A stretch of 64,000 bases of DNA from Strongylocentrotus purpuratus. Its lineage: Eukaryota; Echinodermata; Echinoidea; Camarodonta; Strongylocentrotidae. The stretch covers positions 19,847,389 through 19,911,388 of the forward strand of contig NW_022145601.1 of assembly GCF_000002235.5 (NCBI RefSeq). Direction: 5' to 3'. Shown here one piece after another: positions 13,901 through 28,600 of the stretch. The notes under the pieces are model-generated. The model was not told where the DNA came from, did not search any database, and saw nothing but the letters and a program-made list of their open reading frames with translations. Every line of letters begins with the position of its first letter. Position 1 is the first letter of the stretch. A program made the translations under genes and the position numbers.

Positions 13901-15209
13901 CAATGAAAGCAACATCAATACGCTATAGTATATAACATAAAAATTATGTTCGTATTACGTAATGATGTAATTGTCGTGTTCGAAAATTTCTCTAAGTAAT
14001 GGACATCATCTTACTTTTAATTTCTTTCGAAGTCCTTGCGATTTTATTTTGTATAGAGCAGTGTGGCATAGTGGTTCATTCACAAGACTCCTGATTAAAA
14101 GGCTGAGGGTTCGATTCTCTGCCCGGTTGTATGCCCTTAGACCAGGCATTGTATTTAAATTTGCCTCTCTCCACCCATGTGTTAAATATACATGCAATAG
14201 TTACATCCAGCCGTCAGTTAGTGTGGCACATTATATTGAGATCCACACACTTTTTTTGATAGAGGTCACAAGGGGACGCAATGACGCACTCCAAGACGTC
14301 TGGTGGTTTTCCCTCACTTTTTTTTTCTCGTGGCAATGAAAGCATCAACTCCAGATGACCGTCCAGACTTGAGTGGAGTTGTCATAGCGTCTAAATAGAT
14401 TCGTTTCGACGTAAACTACGCTAAAGAGTTTTATATTTAGACCAGGCGACCTCACCGTCATGACTTGGCTCCTAAATATAGTCCTAAAATAAATATCGCC
14501 CTGACTTGGATCCAATAGTACTAATTATACCCTGCACTTGGCTAGCCAATAACAAATTTGACCGTGATTCCTGTCTTTTGTGTTTCTAACTGTAATACTT
14601 GTACTTGTTCAATGTCAATGTAATGTTCAATGTACGTGTTTTTTGTAGCCCGTGTACGGTTTGGCATTAGATTTAAACAAAATAAGTTAGACGGCTGAAA
14701 ATTGCATTCCATAAAGTGCAGTGCAGTAATAAACTCGAAAGAAACACAAAGGAACCACAAATTATTTTATTTCGAAACTTTATGGCTCAACATTACCTCA
14801 ATAAATCAATCACTGTCATGTCGGTTTTATTTATTCATGAAAAACCTTGAGAATGTTTCTGTATCTCAATTGGATAAGAGAATCCTTTTAACATTATGCA
14901 TGCAACAGATTGTACAATAATTATTGCGAGTCTTGCTCGTTCGGTGATGTTTTAATCGTTGTGTGTCCTAACTCTAGGAGAACAAAAAATAATAGGAAGA
15001 AACCCAAATTATGCCTACTTCCTATTTCTACTCCTTCCTGTTTTTATTCTTCATAACCTTCCAGCTTCCGGCATACTTAAATAGCAACATCCACCGACTT
15101 AACTAATGCATATTCATCTCTTAATTACCAACAAAGTTGTTTTCCTTACGCACTCTACTGTACAGTGATCAAATTAGTAATTACTGAAGGGGAGGGGTAT
15201 ACGGGAGGT

Positions 15210-15243
<34 letters not shown>

Positions 15244-18200
15244 CGTATTCTAATAAAACATACGGAGGGAAGGTATGGCGTTGCTATAGAATGTGGTTTG
15301 TCTCGTTATTCTTGTCGGCTTATACATTCATTATGTGACCTTTTTTTTTTTTTTTACATTCTTCGCTAAAATGAAAAATCGACAATAAGTCAGAAACCAT
15401 TTATTACAATTTTTGTTTAAACCATTGTCGACAAATGTCAAAATGTAAGAGTTTTTTTTTTATCCTTGTTGAAAAATTTGAATTTGAGAGCCTTCTTGGC
15501 TGTTGAAATTTGTTTTTCTTCCAACAAACTTCTCAGCAATTTTTGCCACCAACAACCCCCTCTCCCATCCCTTACTCTTCTTCCAACATTGTCTTGCTGT
15601 GATGCCCACTAAGGGAGGGGTTGCAAATATATTTCTTGAACATTGTCCCTAGAGCATACAAGGCATCGGAAGATGACACGTGGTGCTCCAGAAATAGATA
15701 TGCATCAGCGAGGAAATCTTGGAACAACCACATGCGATTAGTAATACAGTTATATATATTGTCTACAATTTAAAATCTGTCTCCTAAATGTATGCTCAGA
15801 TATTAGTCAGACACAACACATCTGTTGCATTGTGCCATTTGCGTGACACTCTTTCTCCCAATGGTTTAATTTCATTACTTCTCTTCCTCCTTCACCTTCT
15901 TGTCCTCAACTAAATTCAATATTTCATTCTATTTACTGACGGTAAATTGCTTGTGATAGTTGAAATTATACAATGGCGCCTACTTGAGTACTAGCAGTGT
16001 AATATATTCTTCACCGTGTCTTGAAGTGAAATTATAAGTTTTTATGCGTCTTAAAAGGAAACTTTGATTACTTGTAGGGGTAAAAATGACTTGTTATAAT
16101 TGTGTCTTGTCCATTCTATAAGGAATTGATATGCCACACGAAAATATATCGCTCCTAAAATGCCCTCAAATGAAGAATTTGACCAGAAATAATTTATAAC
16201 TTAGATCAAGTGATTTTGCTACGTGCCTGTGCATTTTAATAAAACCATGTACATGTTTATATCCAGCGCTTTTGCATTATGTAAATTTAATCAAAATATA
16301 TATAGGAAACAGAAACATTTTCAATACAATACACCCTTTCACGGTTAAGGCCGCCATTTTAATCTGCGACTAAACATTGCGTCATCAATGTTTTCAGATG
16401 TGCATGTCTCGCTGCGTCACTGCCTGAAATGGGCGCCATCTTAAATTACTCGTAATTGCCCATGTCAGCGCATTCGCGTTGTTGTAACCGTGAAAAGGGT
16501 ATATTGCGCGACCAATATTCAACATCTCTCTTGCGTTTCTAGAACTCTTTTATTAAAAGCAAAAGTCGAATGAAACGAACTTCAATATCTTCTCAGAGAT
16601 CAAACTTGGATGTGTATTTCCAAATTAGAACGTGAGAGCAATGATAGTTTTTGATAGTTTGGGGGCTCCAATACAGGAGGAAACTGCAGTTTATCACATC
16701 TATCTATGGATGCCAGTCGTACCACTCCCTACCCCTCTCACGTTACTCCTCCATCTGTCACTCAACCCCTGTAGCTCGCTGCATATATCTACTTAACTAA
16801 TTATTATAATCACCGTTTACTATTATCTCCATGCAGCCCGAAGCTGAATAGCTTATCTACATAACCTAGGACTAATTTAACCCCTAATCGTAAGGTGCCA
16901 TTCTCACGATTTAAGTCGACGTAACGTGCTCTGATAGACGCCATTTTGGGACTTGGGGATATAGATTGCTTAAGTCTGAACGCCTGCTAATGGCAAGATA
17001 ACGAATACGTAAGTAAGGATATGCTACCATACTTTATAACTCAGTTGTTTTCTGAGACCACGAACACACTGAATTCAAGGTAGGGCAAACAGTAATAAAT
17101 TCTGTTATGATGAATTCAAGACTTATTATGAGCTTATATAGTCATCATTTATAATTATAGTTAAGCATAATTATGTTCGTTTGTTTCATTGGCACATGGA
17201 CACAAAGAATACGAGTACACAGGCTTTTTGAATGTATGTTACATTTCCAGAACAATTACATCTTTCTGTATATTTTTGTTTGAATATCCTTGACAAATAT
17301 TTACTGAACACAATAATTACATTAATTTTTATGTCTAATCATCATGTTGTTCAATTCAATTGTACAAGCTTAAACTGTTCTTCAGACTGATTTTCGGACA
17401 GACTTGACAGAAGAAAGTAGGGAGCGCTCATTTACAATATCTTTTAAAAGACTTTTAACATATTTAAAGCTCGTCTGCACTAGTTTGGCCAGGGGGATTA
17501 GACCTCCGTGCAAGGTCACTGACAGGTGGTTATCTCATAAAATCAACATGCACTGATTAGGCATTGTTCGCTATATAGAGAGCGCAAGTAGCTATAAGTG
17601 GTGCAGTGGGGGTTTAAACAGTACATGTGATGACAAGTTTTTTAAAAGCATTGCAAGTTAGATTAAAAAAATAAAATAAGGAGCTTTTGCAAAAAGAATT
17701 ATTATTCATGCACGATCAGTATTCTCTGCACAATCAACTGAATTTAAGCATTTCTATAGGGTTTCCTTTAAACAACAAGATTTATTTCGCTATAATGTAT
17801 ACGTCGTCTTTCGTTGCTCCTGTCTTTGCACGTGCAGACACACGAACATTCGATTCCAGCCATTTTTATTAAAAGTGAGAAGGTTCATGGAGATAAACAC
17901 AGCGCGGAAACACTTCGCCTATTAGTCACCGCCATACGCCTTTAAATAAATCAGCTAAGCTACCTCATTTCAAAATGGTACAAATCTTCTCCGACACCTC
18001 TCTCCCCACGTTCTCTCGATACTTTCCTTCCCTTTGTAAAATCCGAAGTGCCTCTTGGTTTAACACGTTTAAGGCAAGCATTCCACATTGTTAGGGGGGG
18101 GGGGTGGGTTGGCTCAGTAAATTTTCATTCAGAGCCATTACATTATACCAGATGCATGAAAAAAAAAAAAAAAAAGACGTTACGCACATACTGTATCCAT

Positions 18201-21200
18201 TTTCCTTTGCATGGTCACTTTTCGTTTGGCGCCAGGAATTAAAAAAATAAAAAATAAATAACAACACGCTAAGACGTTCAAACCACTATTTTACGAGAAC
18301 ATTGGCAATTTAAAAGCTTTAACACAGCTCACAATCATTGCTTACAGAGACGTAACATTTTATTAGTACAATATACCAATGAAAACAATTTTTTCTTTTC
18401 TTCAAGACTACACAAACAGTCCTTTTCAGGACTACACATCCCCAAGAAAGATTACCGAGGGTCCTTTTCAGGACTCCTCAATCCTCTCTCTCTCTCTCTC
18501 TCACACATGGTGCACCCGCAAGCCTACTGTACAAAAAAATGATTGTTGCCAATTTGAAGAAAAGGAATGTCTTGAAATTTGCCCTAGAAAACTCCAAAGT
18601 GCCCCTTAATTTCAACAAACATGATGACGAATCAGTATGATACATCCGGAACAACATATTTTCTCGAAAAAAGTCTTACAATACATGCTACAAAAACATG
18701 ATAGAGCTATAGTGATATGGAACAACTGATTCATCTTGGTCGTGTTTAGAATTTTGGATGAGTCGCTAATAAGCTTCATGGTCATACTTTGGCACGTGTA
18801 CACGTAATGTAGATAGCATTGTTAGCAATACTGTTTTTGATGGTGATATGTCGGTCATGTTGGTATACTGCATAATGATGCCTAAACGATGAAAAGTCGT
18901 TTTTATGTTTTAATAACGTGTACATGGATATTTTCAGAATTTGAAATAACACAGTTACTAGTACATGATTTTACCTTTTTTAGGTGGAGGAATTATGAAG
19001 TTTTATTTGATTCAGAACTAACAATATGTATGTGTTCTGCTTGATAAAGGCATGGTAATAATATTTATAGTCCACAATCCACGAAGACCATAGGTCACAA
19101 CTATCTCTCTCATTTGCAATCCTAAGACTAATACAAATAACGATTGTATGATATGTTGAGACATCTTTTTCGAACCCCGACTTATTCTGGTTCGACTCAA
19201 ACCATGTCCGGCTCAATCATTTCTAGCAAGTTCGCAAAGACTTTCGATCAATCAACTTAAGGGAAATTTCAATACCACATTGTATTGCCCACAGAGAGCA
19301 CGCTCTGATTCGTTATAGTGTCATTGTAATGTTGGCAGGTTTTAAAGGGATTGGGTAACTTTAGTCTCAGATTCTGAAACAAAATCCTGGATTTAGCTCA
19401 TGCTGCAATGATAATTATAAACCTTTAGGTCAGTCATCAGGAACCCCATGACTTTTACAAGCCGATCGCCTGTCTGATTATGATTGGAAATCGAAATCAG
19501 AATTTCCTGTACTTCATCATTTTAAAGTAACAAGGAAGACAGCTACAGTTTCTTTACAAGTGGGTTTTTAACTTTCACTCTTGACTTTCTGCCAAGTTTA
19601 CGTTTGGCACACGTGCAATCGGGTGAAGACAGATACCTCGCCTAAACCACCATCTCCTTATGCTACCCTGGACAAAATGATGAACTGACAGACACAAAAA
19701 GGCAGACCTGTTATATCTTACGACATTAGATTAACATGTCTTGTCCCTACGTGCAAAAAAAAAAAAATGGAAACATCACGATAAGATGTCATCCATAATC
19801 ACGATGGATGTGTGCAGTCATAATCAATTACGTTCATGTGATCTTGAAGCAATGAAGTCAGGTAGTCTCGAGTTCTTGCTAGTCAACTTCTTGCAATAAC
19901 GAGAAAAAACTCGCATGTCATCAAAATGATGTACAGTCATTGTTCAAAAGTCCACGTATATCCGAAAAATGGCTACAAAATGTGAGAGCTGTTGTTCAAC
20001 AACCGTTGCAAAAATTATGCAAACAAGTGACGTAATTCCGGACTTGATTAAGTCTATAGGCGATACAAAGGGTATTGGAATTCCTTTGAAATCGATTACC
20101 TACTGGTACCCCCCCCTCCCCCCCCCCCGGACATTACAATCTCGTATATGCATATGTCAGGAATATTCTTTTTTTTTTACTCTGCAGCAATTTTTTTAAC
20201 TTTGTTTAAATTCCGTCCATTAAGCAGTTAGCGATTTTCAGTGTTGTATTTGCAGCAATATTTCATAATTTTGTTTACACTCGGTCCAAACAACCTATTT
20301 ACCACATGGTGAACAATTTTCGATGACTTGTTGGCTCGTGTGTCTCAAAATACAACCATACTAGCAGCATTCAAAGTAAACTTCAAATGACCCCGCACTC
20401 CTACACCGTAGTTTATACATTGTACACGTGTGTGGGATCTCCGGGTAAGAGCCTCCATTATGACAGGGGTTCTGACGATTCGCGTTTTTGAAGCGCGATT
20501 TGAAAAACCTGGATATCTTTAAAAACCAACGTGCCTCAACATTCGAACGTTATATATGTTAAGTACTAATACACACATACCAAGTTATATCAGGTGTATA
20601 GCTATTTAAATACATTAACAATCAAACAAGTATTTGATCCATTCTTTCTTTCTCTGATCATGAATTCAACTGGATAATGAACATATAAGAATCACGTTCA
20701 CAGATTTTTAGAAAATCAACCTCATACAATTTCCATCTTTTATTGGGTAATGAGCAAAAATCACAATGACGTACATGTATAACTAAAGGCAAATGCAATT
20801 TTCTAAAGTATATGCAGAAGGGTATTGACATTGCTCTTGAGTTGAGTCCTCGAAAGTCTTTGCGGTCGCCTTAACTACTTTTTACGACATCGGCATACTT
20901 CGGTATCATGTAAAAATTCACACTTTATAGTGATACCTGCTATCATATAAAAAGACGTGATTGAAACGGATACTAATATCATAAGGAATTTGTCTAGACC
21001 TTCACCTTACATTTAATTTCACTTATCATTTGCCAAATGAGTAACCTCGATGATGAATACCTTGGTGAATGTCTCAGCATGTCGCATCATCGGCCTGTCA
21101 CTCTTTAATGATTTGCTCAAGGGTTTAGAGACAATCTTCCAAAAACCTAGGGGCCCCCACACCCCGCAGCTGCCAGGAAAAGGCTCATGCGCACTCAGGA

Positions 21201-24200
21201 ATTGTTCTAATCCTTCGTCTTTGCATCCACTTTCTCCAGGGCAGGTTTCCCCGGGAGTTGCAGAGGGGACATCATTAGGATGAGGCACAGAGGTTTTTGT
21301 TTTATCGAACAGAAGCTACATGCACCTATGGAAAACGTATGACCTTAGTTGTTTCAAATAATATCCTTCCGGGTGTCACCATGACAACCGGAAGAACGTT
21401 TAGGAGCGTTAATTGAGAGTTCATAACTTTCAATTTAACATGTTCAAAGTCTTTGAATTTTCTTTTCATTTCATTATCAAAATGTATGCTTTCTGACTAT
21501 AATGACATGCATGACTGTCATAGGACGAATGAAATGGCTAATACCTTTGAGTCTCCTCATCAACTTTCTATGATTCATTTTTGCACCAAGTTCCTTCTGA
21601 TGTGTAATCGTCTGATCGAATCAGTCACTTTCCTCTCTTTCTATGCGAGCCCCCTCCCTCTCTCTCTCTCTCTTTTCTGCTAAGGACCTGTATGCCTTCT
21701 TATGCTCTCTCCCTTTCTCCACCTCTTTCTGTCTCTCTATGTCTATTTCAGTCTTCCCTTTTATTTATCTCACCCACATTTATCCACAATAACTTCTCTT
21801 CCCTTGGTCGCTCCATTACCTCAGTCGTGTACTTTATCTTTCTGTGTAATGATTCACCGGGGAAAAAACAACAACTATCCATAAACCTCATTATCCTTAT
21901 TTTCATATTTTTCGTCGGCGGATGAAGCCGGAAATTCAGAAGGTATGACGAAGGAAATTTCTTCAAGCGAGAAGTTTCGAGAAGTTAAAGCATCCTGAGA
22001 AAACTGCATAGTCATATGACGCTTGGTTCTACAGCCCAATATGCATAGCGTCATATTTTGCTGACGTGTGTGTTCCCTGCATTTGCGATACATAGCAAGA
22101 TACGATGAAATTTGCATTTTTAAAGTTTAGAGAACATGAGAAAAATGTTAATGCAGAGGAGTAAAATCCTTTCTTAAGGATCGCATCCCGATTTCTCCGA
22201 GATTGACAATCCTGCTTATTTACAGAACACTTCCTCCGCTGTTTAAAAAAAAAGAGTTGCACTTATTTGTATACGGGCCTTGATCAAGAAAACGTCATGT
22301 GGTAAATAGTACGTAAATTTTATATTTTTAGACTACATTTCACTGGACTTCATTTCTCTAGATAAAGCAGTTGCTGTCATGACCTTGCCCCTCCCCTACG
22401 CAACTTATTCTATTTTCGTTCGTTCTTTATGCATAACGTACACGTAGGCCTTGCCAGTGACGTATGCTCAATCGTTCCCTTATATAATCTGGCTAACTAT
22501 CAGTAAACAAACCAGAAAATATGCCCCGATGATTCTATTCTTGTCCCTTCACCCTTTCAAAACCTAGACTCAATAGGCACCTACAAATCTACGCTTAACT
22601 TTGTAGTCCCCCCCCCCTCTTTTTTAAAACTTGTCACAAATTTGTTTGTCATCGTGCCCCTACTCTTTACAGAATCCTAGATTGACCACTTTTGTTCAAT
22701 TATGAATTTCATTAAAATACTTCATCATCTTCAAAGACAGTTGTCCCTAAATTGTTAACATCAAACTAAAAATAAGATGTAAATGTGTGTCCACGCGTTT
22801 GTTTTAAGGTACTGCACGGGCACATGACCTACACTGACATACACCAGGAGACAGCATTCTAAAGTTCAGTCCCACTCGTATCTTTCCATGTGACTAGTAA
22901 TCATTTCCTCACATTTCCCCTTGTCAGACATGCACGACTTCCTTCTTGTCTATATCTCCCACACAAGTCATGATTTCTTTCTAGAAATTTCATCTGAATT
23001 GATCTCTTGATGAAACCTCGACTTTTAAAGACACGAAGTGATCAAGACTCTATCAGTATTTAGTCTTTTACAGTTTTAGAATTAAGGGAATGCAAATGAA
23101 TATTATATCAATAACTTTCCTTGTAAACGCCTTTAATAAATTGTTTTGCCAATAACATGCTACATTTTTCCTTTCTTCAGTATGCTTAAGCAGATATATC
23201 AAACTACTAATTGAAAAGGGGAAAACGATGGGAGAAAGAAGGAATAAAGTTTAAAAATGCACGGTTAAAGGAATGAAATACTGAACGTGAGGAAATATTG
23301 AGGAAAGGTAATATAATTAATTCTAGAGCCCACCGCACACAAAACGATCCGACTGCGATTCGATTTTCAAAGAAATATCAATTGTGTCAGTTATGGACAT
23401 TTAACAAAAACAATCTTCCTCAGTGGGTTTTAGAATAAAGATATGAATACAAACAATTGAAATTCAGAGCATTGCAAGCTCTCTTCCCGAAGACAAGGCC
23501 GAATCGGCTCCGAATCGTAGACAATCGCACGACTAGTTTGACGTTACTACGATTCGCAGTAGATCTTGCCTCTACTCTGACAACAAAGCTTGCGATCCTC
23601 GGAATTGGATTTTACTATTCACATGACTATTCAGAACCTCGATGATTAAAAGTGTACATGTTTGAATGCTGATATCGAGTGCTATTATAAATTCGTCCAC
23701 AACTTCGTCGAAGACAGATCGTGTTTAGTCTGCGGTAGGTTTAAGAGATACAAAGATACCAACAGTATAAAGGAAACCACGTGAATTGGTTTGTGTATGT
23801 AGATCATGATAGATAATTGGTTGCTAAGCTGAAAGGAGACATTAATTATCCCCTTACCCTCGGGGAGGGCAAGTCGCCATGAGTCACCGACGACTATCGA
23901 CTCTTAACTACAGGAGAGACTGCAATGCTTTACAATACACGACAAATGTATACAGTTAACAGCTTAACTATTCATACCCTTAGAAAGGTTTTTTTATTTT
24001 AAAGGTTAGTATGCGAATTTATTTACATTTATGTTTCTTGAGAATGTGACATATAAAAGCTTACATCTAAAAGGATTCAACAAAGACCCTAATTCAACCA
24101 GTCCATCTTTCATTCTTGAGTTACGAAAAAAACAAAATTTACAAGGGGTGTGAATAATTTAGCTGTTAACTTATACATTCCATAAACAGACTTCTTGATG

Positions 24201-25146
24201 TATACTCTAGTATATGTAGCAGCGATGGTACACTGTTTAAAACGATGAAACTTCATTGTTCTTTATTACAAAAAAAAATGATTAAGACTTTTCTATTACC
24301 TTCATATGATTAAAATTTTCTATTACCTTCATTATGATTAAACTTTGAATCATGCCTTGTAGGTTGTAGGTTCGTTATTTTGGTGTCAAACATGTCAATT
24401 GTAAATGGATTTGAAGCTTCGAGAATGAAAATGCAGCCAAGGAAATTAGTGTAATAAAATATTGGCATTCAGGCTAATTCAAGGAAATTTCATTTCGACA
24501 TACCTTGAGCCAAATTAACTACAATTACGTAGGCCTAAAAATAAATCATTGATTACATGCAAGGAAATCATTGCAACAGTCAAGGGGAAGGACCGTTGAA
24601 AATAGTAACTATTTGAGACAGTTGGGGTGCTTTATATTCTTAAGTCCGGAGGTTTCCAATTTTGTGAAGGTTCCTGAATTAATCCGAACACACTTTTAAA
24701 AAAGTCTACAAAGGGGTTCTTTTTCCGAAGGTATTATGGTATACGTCGATCCGAAAGTTACATTCATTGATCCAAATGTAGGTTACTTATAATGTTACAT
24801 CTATCACGAACTTTTAGAATTAAATGCAAAATAGTTTTCACGAATCTATTTCTCGTACTCGATAAATGACATACATGAGGTGTGGAATAACTTGCTATAA
24901 GAGAAAAAGACAACAAGCCACAGAAAGACAGAAAATAAAAATAAAGGAAAGACAAAAGATAATAAAATCGAACAATAATCATTGTCATCCCAAGTGAGGT
25001 CAAACTATAATCTTAATCAAAAGGGAATACTTACTGAAATGCAAATAAACAGAATTCCAGAATGGTAGAAAATAAACAAAAAATGGATGAGAAAAGTGAA
25101 TAAAACGAATTCTCGACACAAGTCGATTCAACATTATAATTGAAAT

Positions 25147-25177
<31 letters not shown>

Positions 25178-25191
25178 AAGAGAGAGAGAGC

Positions 25192-25226
<35 letters not shown>

Positions 25227-25606
25227 GAGGGGGGGGGTATACAAGAGACACGTTATGGCTGATAAAGCCAATTCATAATCATTGTCAACTCAATTCGAGT
25301 CAAAATATGATCTCTTCTAATATAACTTGCTGAGACACAAAGACACAGAAACACAGACATACCCCAAAGGAAAGATTAAGGGTGATAAAAGGACGAGATT
25401 ATCTATAATCATGAACGTGACAAAATATATGGGTCATAGTAACAGTATCAGATTATCCTGTCTCATTCATAATCATATCCTGTTGGATTATCCCGATTAC
25501 TGCTACTTGAATTTCATGTTACATTTGATAGATTGATACAAAACAAGAGGGAAGGGGGTTAACCTTTTTCAAGTTCCTTATCTTTGCACCCCTTCTATCT
25601 CTCTCT

Positions 25607-25656
<50 letters not shown>

Positions 25657-28600
25657 TCCTCTTTCTCTTTATCTCTCTCTCTCTCTAACGTGCCCGCCCA
25701 CACTCGCACACACTTTCTCCCGTTTTTACTGTCATTATTTAACTACGCCATTGTGGGAATGCCGCTGGGAAAAACATTCGGTTGCGGAGAGGGAGGGGTG
25801 GGGGATGGTGGCGGTGGTAGTGGTGGTGTGAGGGTTGGGGGGGGGGGGGGGCTTAACGCATCCATACATTTAACATGTTTGAAGTGAAATAAAATATCCT
25901 CCCCTCTGCAGCCTACACCGCAAAGGTCCCGATAGTACAACAAGCTTGGAATCAACGCCAACAGTCGACATGGTAGATTTGAATCCAGTATACGAATGTA
26001 GGTCAGGTGTCTGAGAGGTTCATATGAATCATCATGCTCATGATAAAGGTTATCCTGCTTCTATTTTGATGGCTGACTAGGTGCTGTACGGGCCCCTTTG
26101 CAACATCTTCCAAACATCATAATATTTGGCGAGGATCCTATATTCAGAGGTTCTGTAACATTTCTGTATTGAAGTTGAATATTTTTTGCACCAAGTGCAA
26201 CATAATCATACCTCTGCCATCTCGAAATTAGTATTTCTGTAAAGTGACTTATTGCATCGACGAAAAGTCATGGAGTTTGTTATTGATCCCAAGTTCTACT
26301 CTTGACGCCAAAGAACATGCAGAATTCTGCGACCCGCCGAAAAAGGGAATTCAAACTGGATTATTTTACCAAAAGTCATGCAGTTGACAGTTCTTCCATT
26401 CGAAGGAAAGTTCGTGAATAAGATATTCTTCTATCATTGTATTTATATAATTCTGCATTAACTTTAACTGATGAAATCGTGAGTAAATTCTTCGTTAGAA
26501 AGCCAAAGTTTAAGGGTATATAATGTTATACGTCGTTAGATTTTGAGCACTTCAATGATAATAAATACAAGTTTTTAAATCATTCATATAATTAAAAGGA
26601 ATTTACTTTACCTGTTATATTGGAAGTGGGAGGAAAAGAAAAATATGGCAACTATTGGGTTTCTCAAGCTCTACTGTGTTTTGAACCCTGATTCTGGCCC
26701 CACTCCCTACAATCTTACCCAAAGTCAGGAACCTAAAATCTCAAGGTAAAAGTGAAATCATGTTTTTGTTAAGTGACACAACAGAGGACAAACAAATTAA
26801 CCACGACTGATTTTAGATGTTCTTAAGAGGCTGGGTTCTATTTCTATGTCTTACGTCGGGGCCCATTATCATGATTACATCCAGTATACTTGGATGAGTA
26901 TTTCCGACCACCTGTAAGCTTTGTGTTTGTTTACATTACCATTAACAGTTTCTATGATCACTGTGTTCTTTTTTTGTTTTCTCAGGGGGCCGTTTAATTA
27001 CAGGGAAATGTATAAAAAGTAGGAACCATTTCCTGTATCATTTTCTGCTTCAAATGTCAGAGGTGTGTCGATTACACGAAAAAGGTTTACTTTGCATATT
27101 TTCATATTCTCTTTATGTATTTCCCCAAATGCTTTCTTTAATTTGATTATCTAATTTCGAGGAATCAAACGATAACCTACGTATAAAATGATAGCATCTG
27201 CTGAATTCTAACAAAACGATGAATCCCTTTATAATTCTGTCGATACTTCCATACATTTTTAACAAATGGTCTCCTCTCTCCCATTTTACTCTTATTTCAT
27301 TTGTATTACGACTCCGTATAATCGCCATGTTTTCGAAGTTATGACTTGTACTCAGACGCGATTCTAGAAGAATAATTTTTGGGAACGGGGGGGGGGGGGG
27401 GGGGTGGGCTACACGCATTTTCAGTGTGCGTCACCGTTTAAGTTCATTGAAAATAAAGATGTTTTTTGGAGAGCAGGAAGTCTGCGGTGGGTCTTGAGCC
27501 CCAAACCCACCACCCCCCTTAGAACCCCTACTATGAAGTGACCAAAAGGATGTTGAATTGAAAACCAAATTATTTTTTCGAGACAAGTCGACCTCATAAA
27601 ACAAGATTTAAGAAGTGAACAAGAATAAACAAGTCAAGAAATTAATGACTCACTTCATGCATGTCCGGAGGTTAAGGGGGCTAGGTAGGTGAGATTCCTA
27701 CGTGATCAATCAAACATGACGTCAGAAGTCAGACAAAATGACCAACTACATTTATTTTCTCTCAATGCCCTTCATTGAAGATTTGATATATAATTAAAAC
27801 CTATATTAATAAACGGAGATTAGGGGCTTTAGGGGGCTCACCTCGAACATACAAATTTGGCTATTTGGAAATTGTTTTAGATTTGATCACGTATTGTATT
27901 TCTAAAGTAGGTGAATGTAAAAGTAAAAATACAGAAGTTTACATTTCACTTAACAACTGTTTTGAGGAATATAGATAACTTCTTTTGTGCACTTGCCTTC
28001 GATATTTAAGTAACTTTATGCACATAATTGCTAAAGTAATATTACAACGAATAATATTTTCTTTTAGGCTGAGGGGCTACATTTCGAGCAGTGGAATGCA
28101 ACGGTTAATCCATTGAGTGGGCACTGGGTTCTTGTAGGGAAGGGGCATGGGCTAATGCTTGATATATGAAATGCGAATTGGCGAGGAGGGAGATTGGGTG
28201 GGGTCCTATCATGCTTCCACACTTTGGATTCCCTTTCCTGTTCCTTTCTTTCCCTCTCTTTGTTTTTTCACCATTCCATTCCTCGGATATACTTCTATCC
28301 GCATCCCACGGCAAATGAAGATACTGAGAAAGATTTTTTGTTTGCTACCTTTTAACCTTTGTGCAGCCCCTTGATATTTCGGATAATGGTTATCAGATCT
28401 GAATCACATGACTTTCACACGCAATCTCCACAACTTGGGTTCATATAAGGTCACAGAAGTTCGTCAACCAATAATGATCGGTAAAGTGTATTTATACCAA
28501 CAGTTTGATGACGTCTTTCGTCACTAAGCAGGCAAACAAAAAAAAGCAATTTGTTTTCTCTCTCTCTATCAGAATGAGATTTGATACGTTTGGAACTAGG

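Noticed and set aside
14006..14339. Open frames on both strands over the SINE
   Set aside because: They overlap a tRNA-like sequence with polymerase III boxes and have no protein resemblance.
25690..25961. Gly-rich and Pro-rich frames on opposite strands
   Set aside because: Produced by GGT/G-run simple sequence.
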